Shown here one piece after another: positions 1 to 8,056 of a DNA stretch of 64,000 nt. The notes under the pieces were generated by a model. The model was not told where the DNA came from, ran no database searches, and worked only from the letters and a program-made list of their open reading frames with translations. Origin of the DNA: CAZUHB01 sp964620445 (lineage in GTDB: Bacteria; Planctomycetota; B15-G4; CAYZWU01); NCBI GenBank assembly GCA_964620445.1, contig CAZUHB010000001.1:196652-260651 (forward strand). Direction: 5' to 3'. Every line of letters starts with the position of its first letter. Within the stretch, counting starts at the first letter, position 1. A program made the translations under genes and the position numbers.

Positions 1-1
1 C

Positions 2-877
2 GGAATGACCGAGGGGCAGGAGATCGAGAGTCGCATGGTGACCCGCGGCATCGAGAACGCCCAGAAGAAGGTCGAGGGCCGCAACTTCGAGATCCGAAAG
101 AGCCTCCTCGAGTACGACGAGGTGATGGACCAGCAGCGCCGCACGATCTACGAGACGCGGCAGGCGATCCTTCTCGGCGAGGACTTGAAGGACAAGGTCC
201 TCGCCATGGTCAACGACACCGTCCTCGAGCTCATGAACACCTACATGGGCGAGGCAAAGAAGGACTGGGAGCTCGACGAACTCGCGCAGCGCCTCAACCA
301 GCATTTCGGTTCTGAATTCGACGGCAAGCAGTTCGAGGACAAAGAACGGGAGGCTGTCGAGAAGTCGGTCATGGACGGCGTGCTCGAGCTCTACGACGCC
401 AAGGAGCAGATGATAGGCGCGGAAGAGATGCGGCGCGTGGAGCGCTTTCTGCTGCTCAACATTCTCGACGCCAAGTGGAAGGACCACCTATACGCCATGG
501 ATGCCCTCAAGGCGGGCATCTCGCTCCGCTCCTACGCCCAGGTCGATCCGAAGACGGAGTACAAGAAGGAGGGCTTCGACAAGTTCCAGATGCTCCTCCA
601 GTCTATCTCGGAGGGTGTGACCTCGTTCATCTTCAAGCTGAAGGTGGAGCGCGAGGACGAGGAGAAACTGAGCGGCCGCTGGAGCTCCGGCGAAACCGTG
701 CGCGAGGAGATGCCGGGATTCGGCTCACAGAGACAGGGCATGGACCAGGCGATCCAGGCATCGGGCAAGGGGGGCGCGGTCCAGCCGATCCGCCGGAAGA
801 CTCCCAAGGTGGGGCGGAACGATCCCTGCCCCTGCGGCAGCGGCAAGAAGTTCAAGAAGTGTTGCGGTCAAATGTAG
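2..877 (+). CDS. secA: Protein translocase subunit SecA, C-terminal part (5' end outside window)
   Basis: SecA is the cytoplasmic ATPase motor that pushes preproteins through the SecYEG channel. Only the last ~290 residues are here: the end of the second nucleotide-binding region (QEIESRMVTRGIENAQKKVE, LEYDEVMDQQRRTIY), the helical scaffold/wing (LNILDAKWKDHLYAMDALK) and a C-terminal zinc-binding SEC-C tail (CPCGSGKKFKKCC) that binds SecB or the ribosome. The reading frame is open to the window edge, so the first visible ATG at base 5 is internal. The stop is 21 bases before waaA, so the two are probably co-transcribed. The identification is certain. Confidence 0.98.
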   Translation, partial: GMTEGQEIESRMVTRGIENAQKKVEGRNFEIRKSLLEYDEVMDQQRRTIYETRQAILLGEDLKDKVLAMVNDTVLELMNTYMGEAKKDWELDELAQRLNQHFGSEFDGKQFEDKEREAVEKSVMDGVLELYDAKEQMIGAEEMRRVERFLLLNILDAKWKDHLYAMDALKAGISLRSYAQVDPKTEYKKEGFDKFQMLLQSISEGVTSFIFKLKVEREDEEKLSGRWSSGETVREEMPGFGSQRQGMDQAIQASGKGGAVQPIRRKTPKVGRNDPCPCGSGKKFKKCCGQM

Positions 878-898
878 CACCATCACGAAAGGAACTCG

Positions 899-2275
899 GT
901 GACGACTTCGAATTCTCATTCGACGGCTTCCGATTCGGTCAGCGCTGACAACAAATCCTCCCTGATCCACCTGGTTTACGATCTGACCGCCCTGCTTCTC
1001 ATCATCATCGCCTTTCCCTACCTGCTGGTCCGTCTCGCAGCCAGCCCACGATTCAGGGCCGGTCTGTTCCAGAGGCTCGGTTTCGTGCCCGATCCGCCCG
1101 GCCAGGGGCGGATGCTCTGGATCCATGGCGTGTCGGTGGGGGAAGTCAAAACGATCCAGCCCCTGCTGATCAAGCTCGAGAAGGAGTTCGGCCCCCTCCG
1201 GTGCGCCATCTCCACGACGACGCAGGCCGGATTTCAGATCGCCCGCAAGCTCTTTCCCGACAAGTTCACCTTCTATTTTCCGCTCGACATGAGCTTTATC
1301 GTGCGGCGCGTGATCCGCAGGGTGCGCCCCGGGCTGATCATTCTCATGGAACTCGAGATCTGGCCGAACCTCCTCTACGAGGCGAACAAGGCGGGCGCCC
1401 AGGTCGCGATCGTCAACGGCCGGATCTCGGAAAAATCCTTCCGCGGGTATCAGCGCATCAAGAAGCTGCTGCCCGAACTGAACAGGATCGCCATCTTCAG
1501 CGTGCAGAACGAGGAATACCAGAAGAGGCTCCTGGCCCTCGATGTTCCGCCGGAACGGCTCTTCATCACGGGCAACATCAAGTACGACGGGATCGACACC
1601 TCCGAACCGGCCGACATGGCCCGCGTGCGCGAGGAACTTCATCTCGAGCCTTCGGCCCGCGTTCTGGTGGCCGGCTCGACCCATCATGGGGAGGACGAGA
1701 TCCTTCTCGACATATTTGCGGCGCTCGTGGCCGATCATTCCGACCTGCGACTCGTTCTTGCGCCGCGCCACCTGGAACGGGTGTCCGAGATCGAGAGATC
1801 GTGCCAGCGCTTCGGACTCGCCGCGCGGAGGCGCACGCGCCTGAATCCGGGCAACGGCCCGATCGGACGGGGCGAAGTGTTGCTCCTCGATACGATCGGG
1901 GAGCTGGAGCGGATCTATGCGGCCGCCGACATGGTCTTCGTGGGAGGGAGTCTCGTCGACGTGGGGGGACACAACATGCTCGAGCCGGCCGGCAAGCGCA
2001 AGGCCGTGATCTATGGCCCGGAGGTGTACAATTTCACCGATGAAGCAGCTCTACTCGAGAGCCGCGGCGCAGCTCTGAAAGTCAAGGACGGGGGGGAACT
2101 CAAAACAGTGGTCGATCGCCTCTACAGGGATCCCGAGGAGGCGATCGAACTCGGAAACCGCGCGCTCGAGGCGGTCTCGGCCGCAAAGGGAGCCGCCCGG
2201 ACCAACGTCGATCTGATCGCCGAACATTTCGCCCCGAATGCACCCGATCTCTTTCCATCGCGCGCCGAAGGCTGA
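899..2275 (+). CDS. waaA: 3-deoxy-D-manno-octulosonic acid (Kdo) transferase
   Basis: WaaA transfers Kdo from CMP-Kdo onto lipid A precursors at the inner membrane, so the cell makes LPS. The product is 458 residues, slightly longer than the ~425 usual for the family. After a polar N-terminus there is one membrane anchor (about residues 20-45, rich in L/I/A). Next comes the glycosyltransferase-N domain with the conserved HGVSVGEV motif carrying the catalytic Glu, followed by MELEIWPN. The C-terminal half has a GT-B nucleotide-sugar site (FVGGSLVDVGGHNMLEPA). Translation starts at GTG 899 behind an AAAGGA ribosome site, immediately after secA. Confidence 0.95.
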   Translation: MTTSNSHSTASDSVSADNKSSLIHLVYDLTALLLIIIAFPYLLVRLAASPRFRAGLFQRLGFVPDPPGQGRMLWIHGVSVGEVKTIQPLLIKLEKEFGPLRCAISTTTQAGFQIARKLFPDKFTFYFPLDMSFIVRRVIRRVRPGLIILMELEIWPNLLYEANKAGAQVAIVNGRISEKSFRGYQRIKKLLPELNRIAIFSVQNEEYQKRLLALDVPPERLFITGNIKYDGIDTSEPADMARVREELHLEPSARVLVAGSTHHGEDEILLDIFAALVADHSDLRLVLAPRHLERVSEIERSCQRFGLAARRRTRLNPGNGPIGRGEVLLLDTIGELERIYAAADMVFVGGSLVDVGGHNMLEPAGKRKAVIYGPEVYNFTDEAALLESRGAALKVKDGGELKTVVDRLYRDPEEAIELGNRALEAVSAAKGAARTNVDLIAEHFAPNAPDLFPSRAEG

Positions 2276-2657
2276 CAGGGGAGTCGATCGCGCCAGCCGA
2301 TACCCACGCGCCGCGGAGCCCTCGATTCATCCCGCCACGTTGGCCAGAGATCCGCCTCGTGGGATCCTGTCGATCCCGGCGAGAGCCGCGCTCGCGGCAG
2401 GAACCGCTATTCGGCGCACCCGCGCCGGGATCGTCGATCGAGCTGATCGGTTCAGGCGGACAGATGAGTGATATTTTCGTGCCATTTCTGATTTGTATTG
2501 AAGCCGGGAGATTATAAGATTAGATCCTTTCAAATTTTGAATTCCTGGCGCGGTTACAATCCAATTTTCTATAGAATTCTCATAGGAAAGGTCCAACCCG
2601 AATTCGAGTCTGCACAGGGCAATCACGGGAGGGGCAAGCAGAAAGGAGCGTGCATAG
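2276..2657. other. Intergenic region upstream of metK
   Basis: This 382-base gap holds no supportable gene. The first ~180 bases are GC-rich. The stretch from about 2465 is clearly AT-richer and contains a TACAAT -10-like hexamer at 2555-2560, but no matching -35 at the usual distance, so the metK promoter is only suggested. A strong ribosome site (AAAGGAG) lies just before metK. I looked for SAM- and SAH-riboswitch cores and found none that I could support. Confidence 0.5.
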
Positions 2658-3827
2658 ATGGTGATGAAAGCTTTTCTCACATCGGAATCGGTTTCGATGG
2701 GGCACCCGGATAAGCTGGCCGACCAGATATCGGACGCTGTTCTCGACGAGTGCCTGAAAGGCGATCCCAAATCGCGCGTGGCGTGCGAAACCCTCGTGAC
2801 CACGGGCCTCTGCATCATGGCGGGCGAGATCAGCACCGAGGCGTGGGTCGACTTCAACGCGGTGGCTCGCCAGGTGATGCTCGACGTGGGTTATGACGAC
2901 AGCGATTACGGCATCAACGGGAATACCTGCGCCGTCCTCGCCTCGGTCGACGCCCAGTCTCCCGACATCTCGCGCGGTGTCGACGGGGTGGCCAAGAAGA
3001 AGGGGCAGTCGGTCGGAGCCGGCGACCAGGGAATGATGTTCGGCCATGCCATCAAGGAAACTTCTGAGCTGATGCCCATGCCGATCATGCTCGCCCACAA
3101 GCTGATGGAGAAGCTGACCGCGCTCAGAAAACGCAAGAAGATCTCCTGGCTCCGCCCCGACAGCAAATGCCAGGTGACGATCGAATACCTGAACGGCAAA
3201 CCGCATCGCGTGAACGCCGTCGTTCTTTCCACGCAGCATGCGCCCGACGTCAAGCACAGGGAAATCAGGAAGACGATGATCGACGAGGTGATCCTGAAGG
3301 TCATCCCCGCGCGCCTCATCGACACACGCACCAAGTACCACATCAATCCCACGGGACGTTTCGTGATCGGCGGACCTCAGGGCGACTGCGGGCTCACGGG
3401 ACGCAAGATCATCGTCGATACCTACGGCGGCCTGGGACGCCATGGCGGGGGAGCCTTCTCCGGTAAGGACCCCTCCAAGGTCGACCGGTCCGGAGCGTAC
3501 GCCGCACGGCATGTGGCCAAGAACCTCGTCGCCGCCGGATTTGCCGACAAGGTGGAGGTTCAGATCGCCTATGCCATCGGTATCGCCCAGCCCGTGGCCG
3601 TGTTCGTCGAAACCTTCGGGACGGGACGGTACGACTCGAACGGGATCGAGAAACTGATTCTCGACAATTTCGACCTCACACCGACGGGAATCATCGAGAG
3701 GCTGAAACTGAACCGCCCGATCTATCGCCAGACATCGTACCACGGCCACTTCGGCCGCAAGGGGGACGACTTCACCTGGGAGAAGACCGACATGGTCGAT
3801 CGGCTCAGGAAAGCGGCAAAACTCTAG
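2658..3827 (+). CDS. metK: S-adenosylmethionine synthase
   Basis: MetK condenses methionine and ATP into S-adenosylmethionine, the main methyl donor. The 389-residue length is normal. Hallmarks visible are SESVSMGHPDKLADQISD (ATP/methionine site) near the N-terminus, GAGDQGMMFG in the middle, and the phosphate-binding loop GGGAFSGKDPSKVDRSGAY. All expected motifs are intact. Start choice is between ATG 2658 and ATG 2664 (MKAF); the AAAGGAG at about 2641-2647 fits both. The gene is followed after 37 bases by an AhcY homologue, so the pair looks like a methyl-cycle operon. Confidence 0.97.
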   Translation: MVMKAFLTSESVSMGHPDKLADQISDAVLDECLKGDPKSRVACETLVTTGLCIMAGEISTEAWVDFNAVARQVMLDVGYDDSDYGINGNTCAVLASVDAQSPDISRGVDGVAKKKGQSVGAGDQGMMFGHAIKETSELMPMPIMLAHKLMEKLTALRKRKKISWLRPDSKCQVTIEYLNGKPHRVNAVVLSTQHAPDVKHREIRKTMIDEVILKVIPARLIDTRTKYHINPTGRFVIGGPQGDCGLTGRKIIVDTYGGLGRHGGGAFSGKDPSKVDRSGAYAARHVAKNLVAAGFADKVEVQIAYAIGIAQPVAVFVETFGTGRYDSNGIEKLILDNFDLTPTGIIERLKLNRPIYRQTSYHGHFGRKGDDFTWEKTDMVDRLRKAAKL

Positions 3828-3864
3828 CGCCCCTCGAATCGCCGGAGACCGCGGAGAAACAGGC

Positions 3865-5109
3865 ATGGACTCTCACATCAAGGATCTGAATCTGGCTTCC
3901 GAGGGGATCAGGAGGATCGAGTGGGCCGAGAGCGACATGCCTGTTCTCAAGCTGATCAAGCGGCGGTTCGCGAGGGAAAAGCCCCTGGAGGGGAAGCGCA
4001 TCGCCGCCTGCCTTCACATCACGACGGAGACGGCCGGTATGGCGCGCGTTCTGCGGGCGGGCGGCGCGGAGATCGCGCTCTGTGCGTCGAGCCCCCTCTC
4101 GACGCAGGACGATGTGGCCGCGGCGCTGGTGTCGAAGGACAAGATCGCCTGCTACGCCATCAAGGGTGCCGACAAGAAAACACACGCGGCGCACATCGAA
4201 GAGGTTCTCCGGTTCAAGCCTGCCGTCGTGCTCGATGACGGTGCTGTCCTGACGTCGGCGATACACGAGAGCCAAGAGCGGCTCGCGGGCAAGATCGCGG
4301 CGTCGGTGGAAAAAAACTTCACCGGTGCGAACAGACTGACGCTGATGGAAAAAGAGGGAGCCCTGCGCGTTCCGGTTTTCGCGGTGAGCGCCGCGGACAC
4401 GGCGCGCCTCTTCGACGATTGCCACGGCACGGGGCAGTCGGCCGTGGACGGGATCATTCGGGCGACCGATTTCCTCTTTGCCGGAAAGGTGGTTGTCGTG
4501 GCCGGCTACGGCTCGTGCGGCCGTGGTTTCGCCAGCCGCGCGCGAGGCCTGGGCGCGGGTGTGATCGTGACCGAGATCGATCCGCTCCGGGCGCTCGAGG
4601 CGAGCATGGACGGTTTCAGGGTCATGACCATGGCGGAAGCAGCCCCCCTGGGCGACCTTTTCTGCACGCTCACCCGCAATCGGGACGTGATCACCTGGAA
4701 GATTCTGGAGAAGATGAAGAACGGCGCCATCGTCTGCAACGCGGGCCACGGCGACGTGGAGATCGATGTGAGGACCCTCAAACGCAGGGCCAGGAAGATC
4801 GATCTCGACGTGCGAAAGCATGTGGAGGGGTACCACCTGCCCAACGGCCGCAGGATCCTTCTTCTCGCCGATGGCCATCTCATCAACCTGGCTGCTGTCC
4901 AGGGGCATCCCGCATCGGTCATGGACATGACCTTCGCTGTCCAGGCGCTGGCTACCGAATACGCGGTCCAGAACAAACGAAAACTGGAGCGGAAGGTCTA
5001 CGAGGTTCCCGGGGAGATCGACAGGAGGGTCGCACGGCTCAAACTTCAATCGATGGGCCTCTCCGTGGACAACTTGACAAAGCGTCAAAAACGCTACCGA
5101 TCGACGTGA
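3865..5109 (+). CDS. Adenosylhomocysteinase (SAH hydrolase) homologue with altered active site
   Basis: The fold is that of S-adenosylhomocysteine hydrolase, short archaeal/Thermotoga-like form (414 residues). It has SSPLSTQDDVAAAL, an NAD-binding GYGSCGRG at 214-221, NAGHGDVEID, and the family C-terminus ending in VARLKLQSMGLSVDNL. Several residues essential in characterised enzymes are not conserved. Against human AHCY, H55 and D190 are kept (H51, D184), but E156 becomes K150, K186 becomes A180, N191 becomes D185, and two of the NAD-binding Thr triplet change (N151, F152). Adjacency to metK argues for a role in the methyl cycle. The residue changes suggest a different reaction, a regulatory role or an inactive paralogue. 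Family assignment is sure; enzymatic function is not. Confidence 0.85.
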   Translation: MDSHIKDLNLASEGIRRIEWAESDMPVLKLIKRRFAREKPLEGKRIAACLHITTETAGMARVLRAGGAEIALCASSPLSTQDDVAAALVSKDKIACYAIKGADKKTHAAHIEEVLRFKPAVVLDDGAVLTSAIHESQERLAGKIAASVEKNFTGANRLTLMEKEGALRVPVFAVSAADTARLFDDCHGTGQSAVDGIIRATDFLFAGKVVVVAGYGSCGRGFASRARGLGAGVIVTEIDPLRALEASMDGFRVMTMAEAAPLGDLFCTLTRNRDVITWKILEKMKNGAIVCNAGHGDVEIDVRTLKRRARKIDLDVRKHVEGYHLPNGRRILLLADGHLINLAAVQGHPASVMDMTFAVQALATEYAVQNKRKLERKVYEVPGEIDRRVARLKLQSMGLSVDNLTKRQKRYRST

Positions 5110-5162
5110 AGCCGAGGAGACGGTCGCCTTTGAAAAAACGGAAAACGTTGAATCGCAGGCGG

Positions 5163-5191
5163 TTGAAAAGCACATCCTAGGGGGTTACAAT
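5163..5191 (+). promoter_or_regulatory. Sigma-70-type promoter upstream of the pseudopilin gene
   Basis: TTGAAA at 5163-5168 and TACAAT at 5186-5191 are separated by exactly 17 bases. Both hexamers are close to the housekeeping consensus. It lies ~145 bases before the pseudopilin start at 5336 and after the stop of the AhcY-like gene, giving that gene its own promoter. Confidence 0.6.
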
Positions 5192-5335
5192 CTCTGAGCT
5201 TCCGGCTACTTGAGTCTATGGACAGGGGCTGTGCAGCATCTCACCCGGTGCCAAAAACCGGTCCAGACGCTGATCGCCCAGAACCGCCTGTTTTCGTTGC
5301 AGGCTGTTTCTTTCCTGTTTCTATCGGAAGATAAT

Positions 5336-5992
5336 ATGCAATGTCAGACAGGTAAAGATGTTAAAGAGACCGCGGTCCGTCGGACCGATGCGGGCCGTTC
5401 CGGTTTCTCCCTTGTCGAAATTCTCGTGGTCATCACGATCATGGCCCTGCTCGTCGGCCTCGTGAGCAACGCGGCCATCAACTTTCTCGACAGGGGCGAG
5501 GTCACGACGTGCATGGCGAACCTGAAGCAGATCGCCCAGGATCTCGAACTCTACAAGCAAAGGCGTGGAAAGTGGCCCCAGGAAAAGGGCGTCCAGTTTC
5601 TGCTCGTGTTGACCAAGGGCGGCAAGCACGCCATGGTCTCCGGACGGGATTCGAAGATGTTTCTCTGCCCTGGAACGGACGATGACAACAGGGCTGCCGG
5701 GGGCGACTGGGGGAGCGCCTACGACGATTTCGACAACATCGACAGCACGACGATCAGTTATGCGGGCCGCAACGCGATCGATTACAGGGTCAAGTACGAC
5801 ACGGACATTCTTGCTGCCGATGACAACGAAGACCGCAAGAACCATCGCTATGCGACCAATTACGTGACCAAGAACTATGCAGTGGAGAGCCTGGACATTC
5901 TCGATTTCGTGGAGGATGATCCCGATCTGGAATGGCTTCCCGTGGGACCCGATTCGCCGTACGAACCATTCCACTGCCTCCTGCTGGATTGA
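5336..5992 (+). CDS. Type IV pilin-like / type II secretion pseudopilin, unlinked to the main gsp operon
   Basis: A 218-residue protein with a class III (prepilin) signal: basic leader, cleavage expected after Gly23, then F24-S-L-V-E28 with the Glu at +5, and a hydrophobic helix (ILVVITIMALLVGLVS). After the helix comes a GspG-like region (TTCMANLKQIAQDLELYKQRRGKWPQ) and an acidic C-terminal half containing two Cys (around FLCPG and FHCLL). ATG 5336 is preferred because a GGAAG site sits five bases before it; the open frame extends upstream without a better start. It would be processed by a prepilin peptidase, which is not in this window. Its substrate or filament is unknown. Confidence 0.8.
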   Translation: MQCQTGKDVKETAVRRTDAGRSGFSLVEILVVITIMALLVGLVSNAAINFLDRGEVTTCMANLKQIAQDLELYKQRRGKWPQEKGVQFLLVLTKGGKHAMVSGRDSKMFLCPGTDDDNRAAGGDWGSAYDDFDNIDSTTISYAGRNAIDYRVKYDTDILAADDNEDRKNHRYATNYVTKNYAVESLDILDFVEDDPDLEWLPVGPDSPYEPFHCLLLD

Positions 5993-6028
5993 TTCGAGCC
6001 TATTGACGCCTTCGAGAGAGGAGAGACG

Positions 6029-6595
6029 ATGAGACGAGGATTTTTGCTCTGCGGCCTTTTGGTTGTCTGTCTTTTGGCGATTTCGCCATTTGCGATTGCC
6101 GAGGAACGGTGGCATCTCGATTTCAAGCAGGTCAAGATGGGGCGTGTGCTGGTCAAGATTGGAGAGACCAATACGCCCTACTGGTATCTGATCTACAAGG
6201 TGACCAATCCGACCGACGAGTCGATCTCCCTCAACCTCCAGATCAAGGCGTACTCGGACGTGGGCAAGAAAGCCTATATCGAGTGGTACAGCCCGCTGGC
6301 AGTGAAAACGATCGTTGCCAAGGAACAGCGGCCGTTGAAGAATATTCAGGAGATGCGCAACGAGATCGGCCCGGGAGAGACCCTCGAGGCTGTCGCTCTT
6401 TTCAAGAGCGTCCACGAAGGAACGGACAACCTGAGGATCGAGGTGTTCGGGCTCTGGGATCGCGTGACCTACAACACGGGGCAGATCGTTGTCGAGGACA
6501 GGATCCTCAACATCTACTTCTTCAGGCCCGGCGACGAGTACTTTCCCCAGTTCGACCGGTTCTTTTTTAAAAAACAGGAATGGGTCGTGCTCTGA
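6029..6595 (+). CDS. Secreted protein of unknown function
   Basis: A 188-residue protein with a clear Sec signal peptide (MRRG, then a Leu/Val-rich core, cleavage likely near AIA-EE at 24-25). The mature part looks like an all-beta, Ig-like domain: alternating hydrophobic strands such as WYLIYKVTN and SISLNLQIKAYSD, ending in a Phe/Lys-rich tail. I do not recognise a family. A GAGAGGAGAG ribosome site precedes ATG 6029, 37 bases after the pseudopilin stop, so the two probably share a transcript. That would make it an envelope protein co-made with a pilin-like protein. Confidence 0.75.
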   Translation: MRRGFLLCGLLVVCLLAISPFAIAEERWHLDFKQVKMGRVLVKIGETNTPYWYLIYKVTNPTDESISLNLQIKAYSDVGKKAYIEWYSPLAVKTIVAKEQRPLKNIQEMRNEIGPGETLEAVALFKSVHEGTDNLRIEVFGLWDRVTYNTGQIVVEDRILNIYFFRPGDEYFPQFDRFFFKKQEWVVL

Positions 6596-6651
6596 GCCGC
6601 TGACTTCTTGCGTTCTCGTGCTTTCCCATTGCGTCAATCAACAGCACTCTG

Positions 6652-6703
6652 AAAAGGGTATCGGCCTGCGGCAGAGTCGAGCCGTACGGGACGATACCCT
6701 TTT
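6652..6703 (+). terminator. Long inverted repeat, probable terminator
   Basis: The 12-base arms AAAAGGGTATCG (6652-6663) and CGATACCCTTTT (6692-6703) are perfect complements around a 28-base loop. The right arm ends in a T run. It lies ~57 bases after the secreted-protein gene and would end that transcript. It is the first of three stem-loops in a row. Confidence 0.6.
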
Positions 6704-6704
6704 G

Positions 6705-6753
6705 CCGTTGCGCCCTTCGGGCACAACGGTAGCATGAGGCCCGAAGGGCCTTT
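6705..6753. repeat. Pair of REP-like palindromes sharing a GCCCTTCGGGC core
   Basis: Two adjacent hairpins. At 6705-6729, CCGTTG/CAACGG flank GCCC-TTC-GGGC. At 6737-6751, AGGCCC-GAA-GGGCCT is followed by TTTCG. The second core is the reverse complement of the first, so the pair resembles two oppositely oriented repetitive extragenic palindromes. The second hairpin could also serve as a terminator in front of sucC. Confidence 0.5.
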
Positions 6754-6861
6754 CGCAGCACCGATTCAGAAGATCGATACATGTCGTCCGCAATGGAGAC
6801 GGCAATAAAATACAGTTCACCATTTTGATATCTCTGGTCTTTTTTCAGGCAGGGAGGATCG

Positions 6862-8025
6862 ATGAAGATTCACGAATTTCAAGCCAAGGAGATCTTTTCA
6901 CGATACGGCATACCCGTGCCCCAGGGCAAAGAGGTCAACACGCCCGATGCGGCTGCAGAGGCCTTCAAGCAGCTCGGCACCGACGTGTGCGTGGTCAAGG
7001 CGCAGATTCACGCCGGCGGCCGCGGCAAGGGGGGCGGCGTCAAGCTGGTCAAGTCCGCCGACGAGGCACGTGAGGCGGCCGAGACGATCATGTCGAAACC
7101 GCTCGTCACCCATCAGACCGGACCCGAGGGACAGCCGGTCAAGAAGTTGCTCGTCGAAGCGGGCGCGTCGATCGCGAAGGAGTTTTACGTGGGGCTAGCC
7201 CTCGACCGGAAGATCAGCAAGCCGGTCCTCATGGTCTCGACCGAGGGGGGCGTGGAGATCGAGGTGGTCGCCGCCAAGACGCCGGAGAAGATCCTCAAGG
7301 AGCCTGTCGATCCCAACATGGGCCTCCAGGCGTACCAGGCCCGGCGCCTCGCTTTCGGCCTCGGCCTGACCGACAAGGCCGTGTCCCAGGCGTGCAAGAT
7401 CATGATCGGCCTCTCCAAGGCTTTCATGGAAAAGGACTGCTCCCTGGCCGAGATCAATCCGCTCATCCTCACCACGGACGGCAACGTGATGGCTCTCGAC
7501 GCGAAGATGAACTTCGATTCCAACTCCCTCTTCCGCCAGGGCAACGTGGTCGAGTACCGCGACCTCGACGAGGAGGATGCGCGCGAGAAAGAGGCCTCCG
7601 ATTTCGGTCTATCCTACATCTCGCTCGACGGCAACATCGGCTGCCTCGTGAACGGCGCCGGACTGGCCATGTCCACGATGGACATCATCAAGCTCCACGG
7701 CGGCGAGCCGGCCAACTTTCTCGACGTGGGCGGCGGCGCCACGGCGGAGCAGGTGACCAAGGCGTTCGGGCTGATTCTGACCGACGAGAAGGTGAAAGGC
7801 ATCCTGGTCAACATCTTCGGCGGCATCATGCGCTGCGATGTGATCGGCGAGGGGATCGTGGCCGCGGCCAAGGAGATCGGCATCTCCGTTCCTCTCGTGG
7901 TGCGCCTCGAAGGCACCAAGGTGGAAGAAGGCAAGAAGATCCTGGCGGAGAGCGGGCTCAACATCATCTCCGCCACGTCCATGTCGGACGCGGCCGCCAA
8001 GGTCGTTGCCGCGGTTCAGGGATGA
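6862..8025 (+). CDS. sucC: Succinyl-CoA synthetase (ADP-forming) subunit beta
   Basis: SucC pairs with SucD to convert succinyl-CoA to succinate with substrate-level phosphorylation in the TCA cycle. The 387-residue length is typical. The ATP-grasp domain starts with KIHEFQAKEIFSRYGIPVP and has HAGGRGKGGGVKLV. The substrate region has INPLILTTDGNVMALDAKMNFD, and the CoA-ligase domain has GLAMSTMDIIKLHGG and LVNIFGGIMRCDVIGEGI. A GGGAGG ribosome site stands just before ATG 6862. sucD follows after 31 bases, so this is a two-gene operon at least. Confidence 0.97.
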   Translation: MKIHEFQAKEIFSRYGIPVPQGKEVNTPDAAAEAFKQLGTDVCVVKAQIHAGGRGKGGGVKLVKSADEAREAAETIMSKPLVTHQTGPEGQPVKKLLVEAGASIAKEFYVGLALDRKISKPVLMVSTEGGVEIEVVAAKTPEKILKEPVDPNMGLQAYQARRLAFGLGLTDKAVSQACKIMIGLSKAFMEKDCSLAEINPLILTTDGNVMALDAKMNFDSNSLFRQGNVVEYRDLDEEDAREKEASDFGLSYISLDGNIGCLVNGAGLAMSTMDIIKLHGGEPANFLDVGGGATAEQVTKAFGLILTDEKVKGILVNIFGGIMRCDVIGEGIVAAAKEIGISVPLVVRLEGTKVEEGKKILAESGLNIISATSMSDAAAKVVAAVQG

Positions 8026-8056
8026 GAGGCGCACAAGAGAGAGAAAGGTTGAAGCC

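Noticed and set aside
2465..2657. SAM or SAH riboswitch in front of metK and the AhcY-like gene
   Set aside because: The AAAGGAGCG before metK recalls part of an SAH riboswitch, but the rest of the consensus and the required pairing are missing; it is simply a ribosome site.
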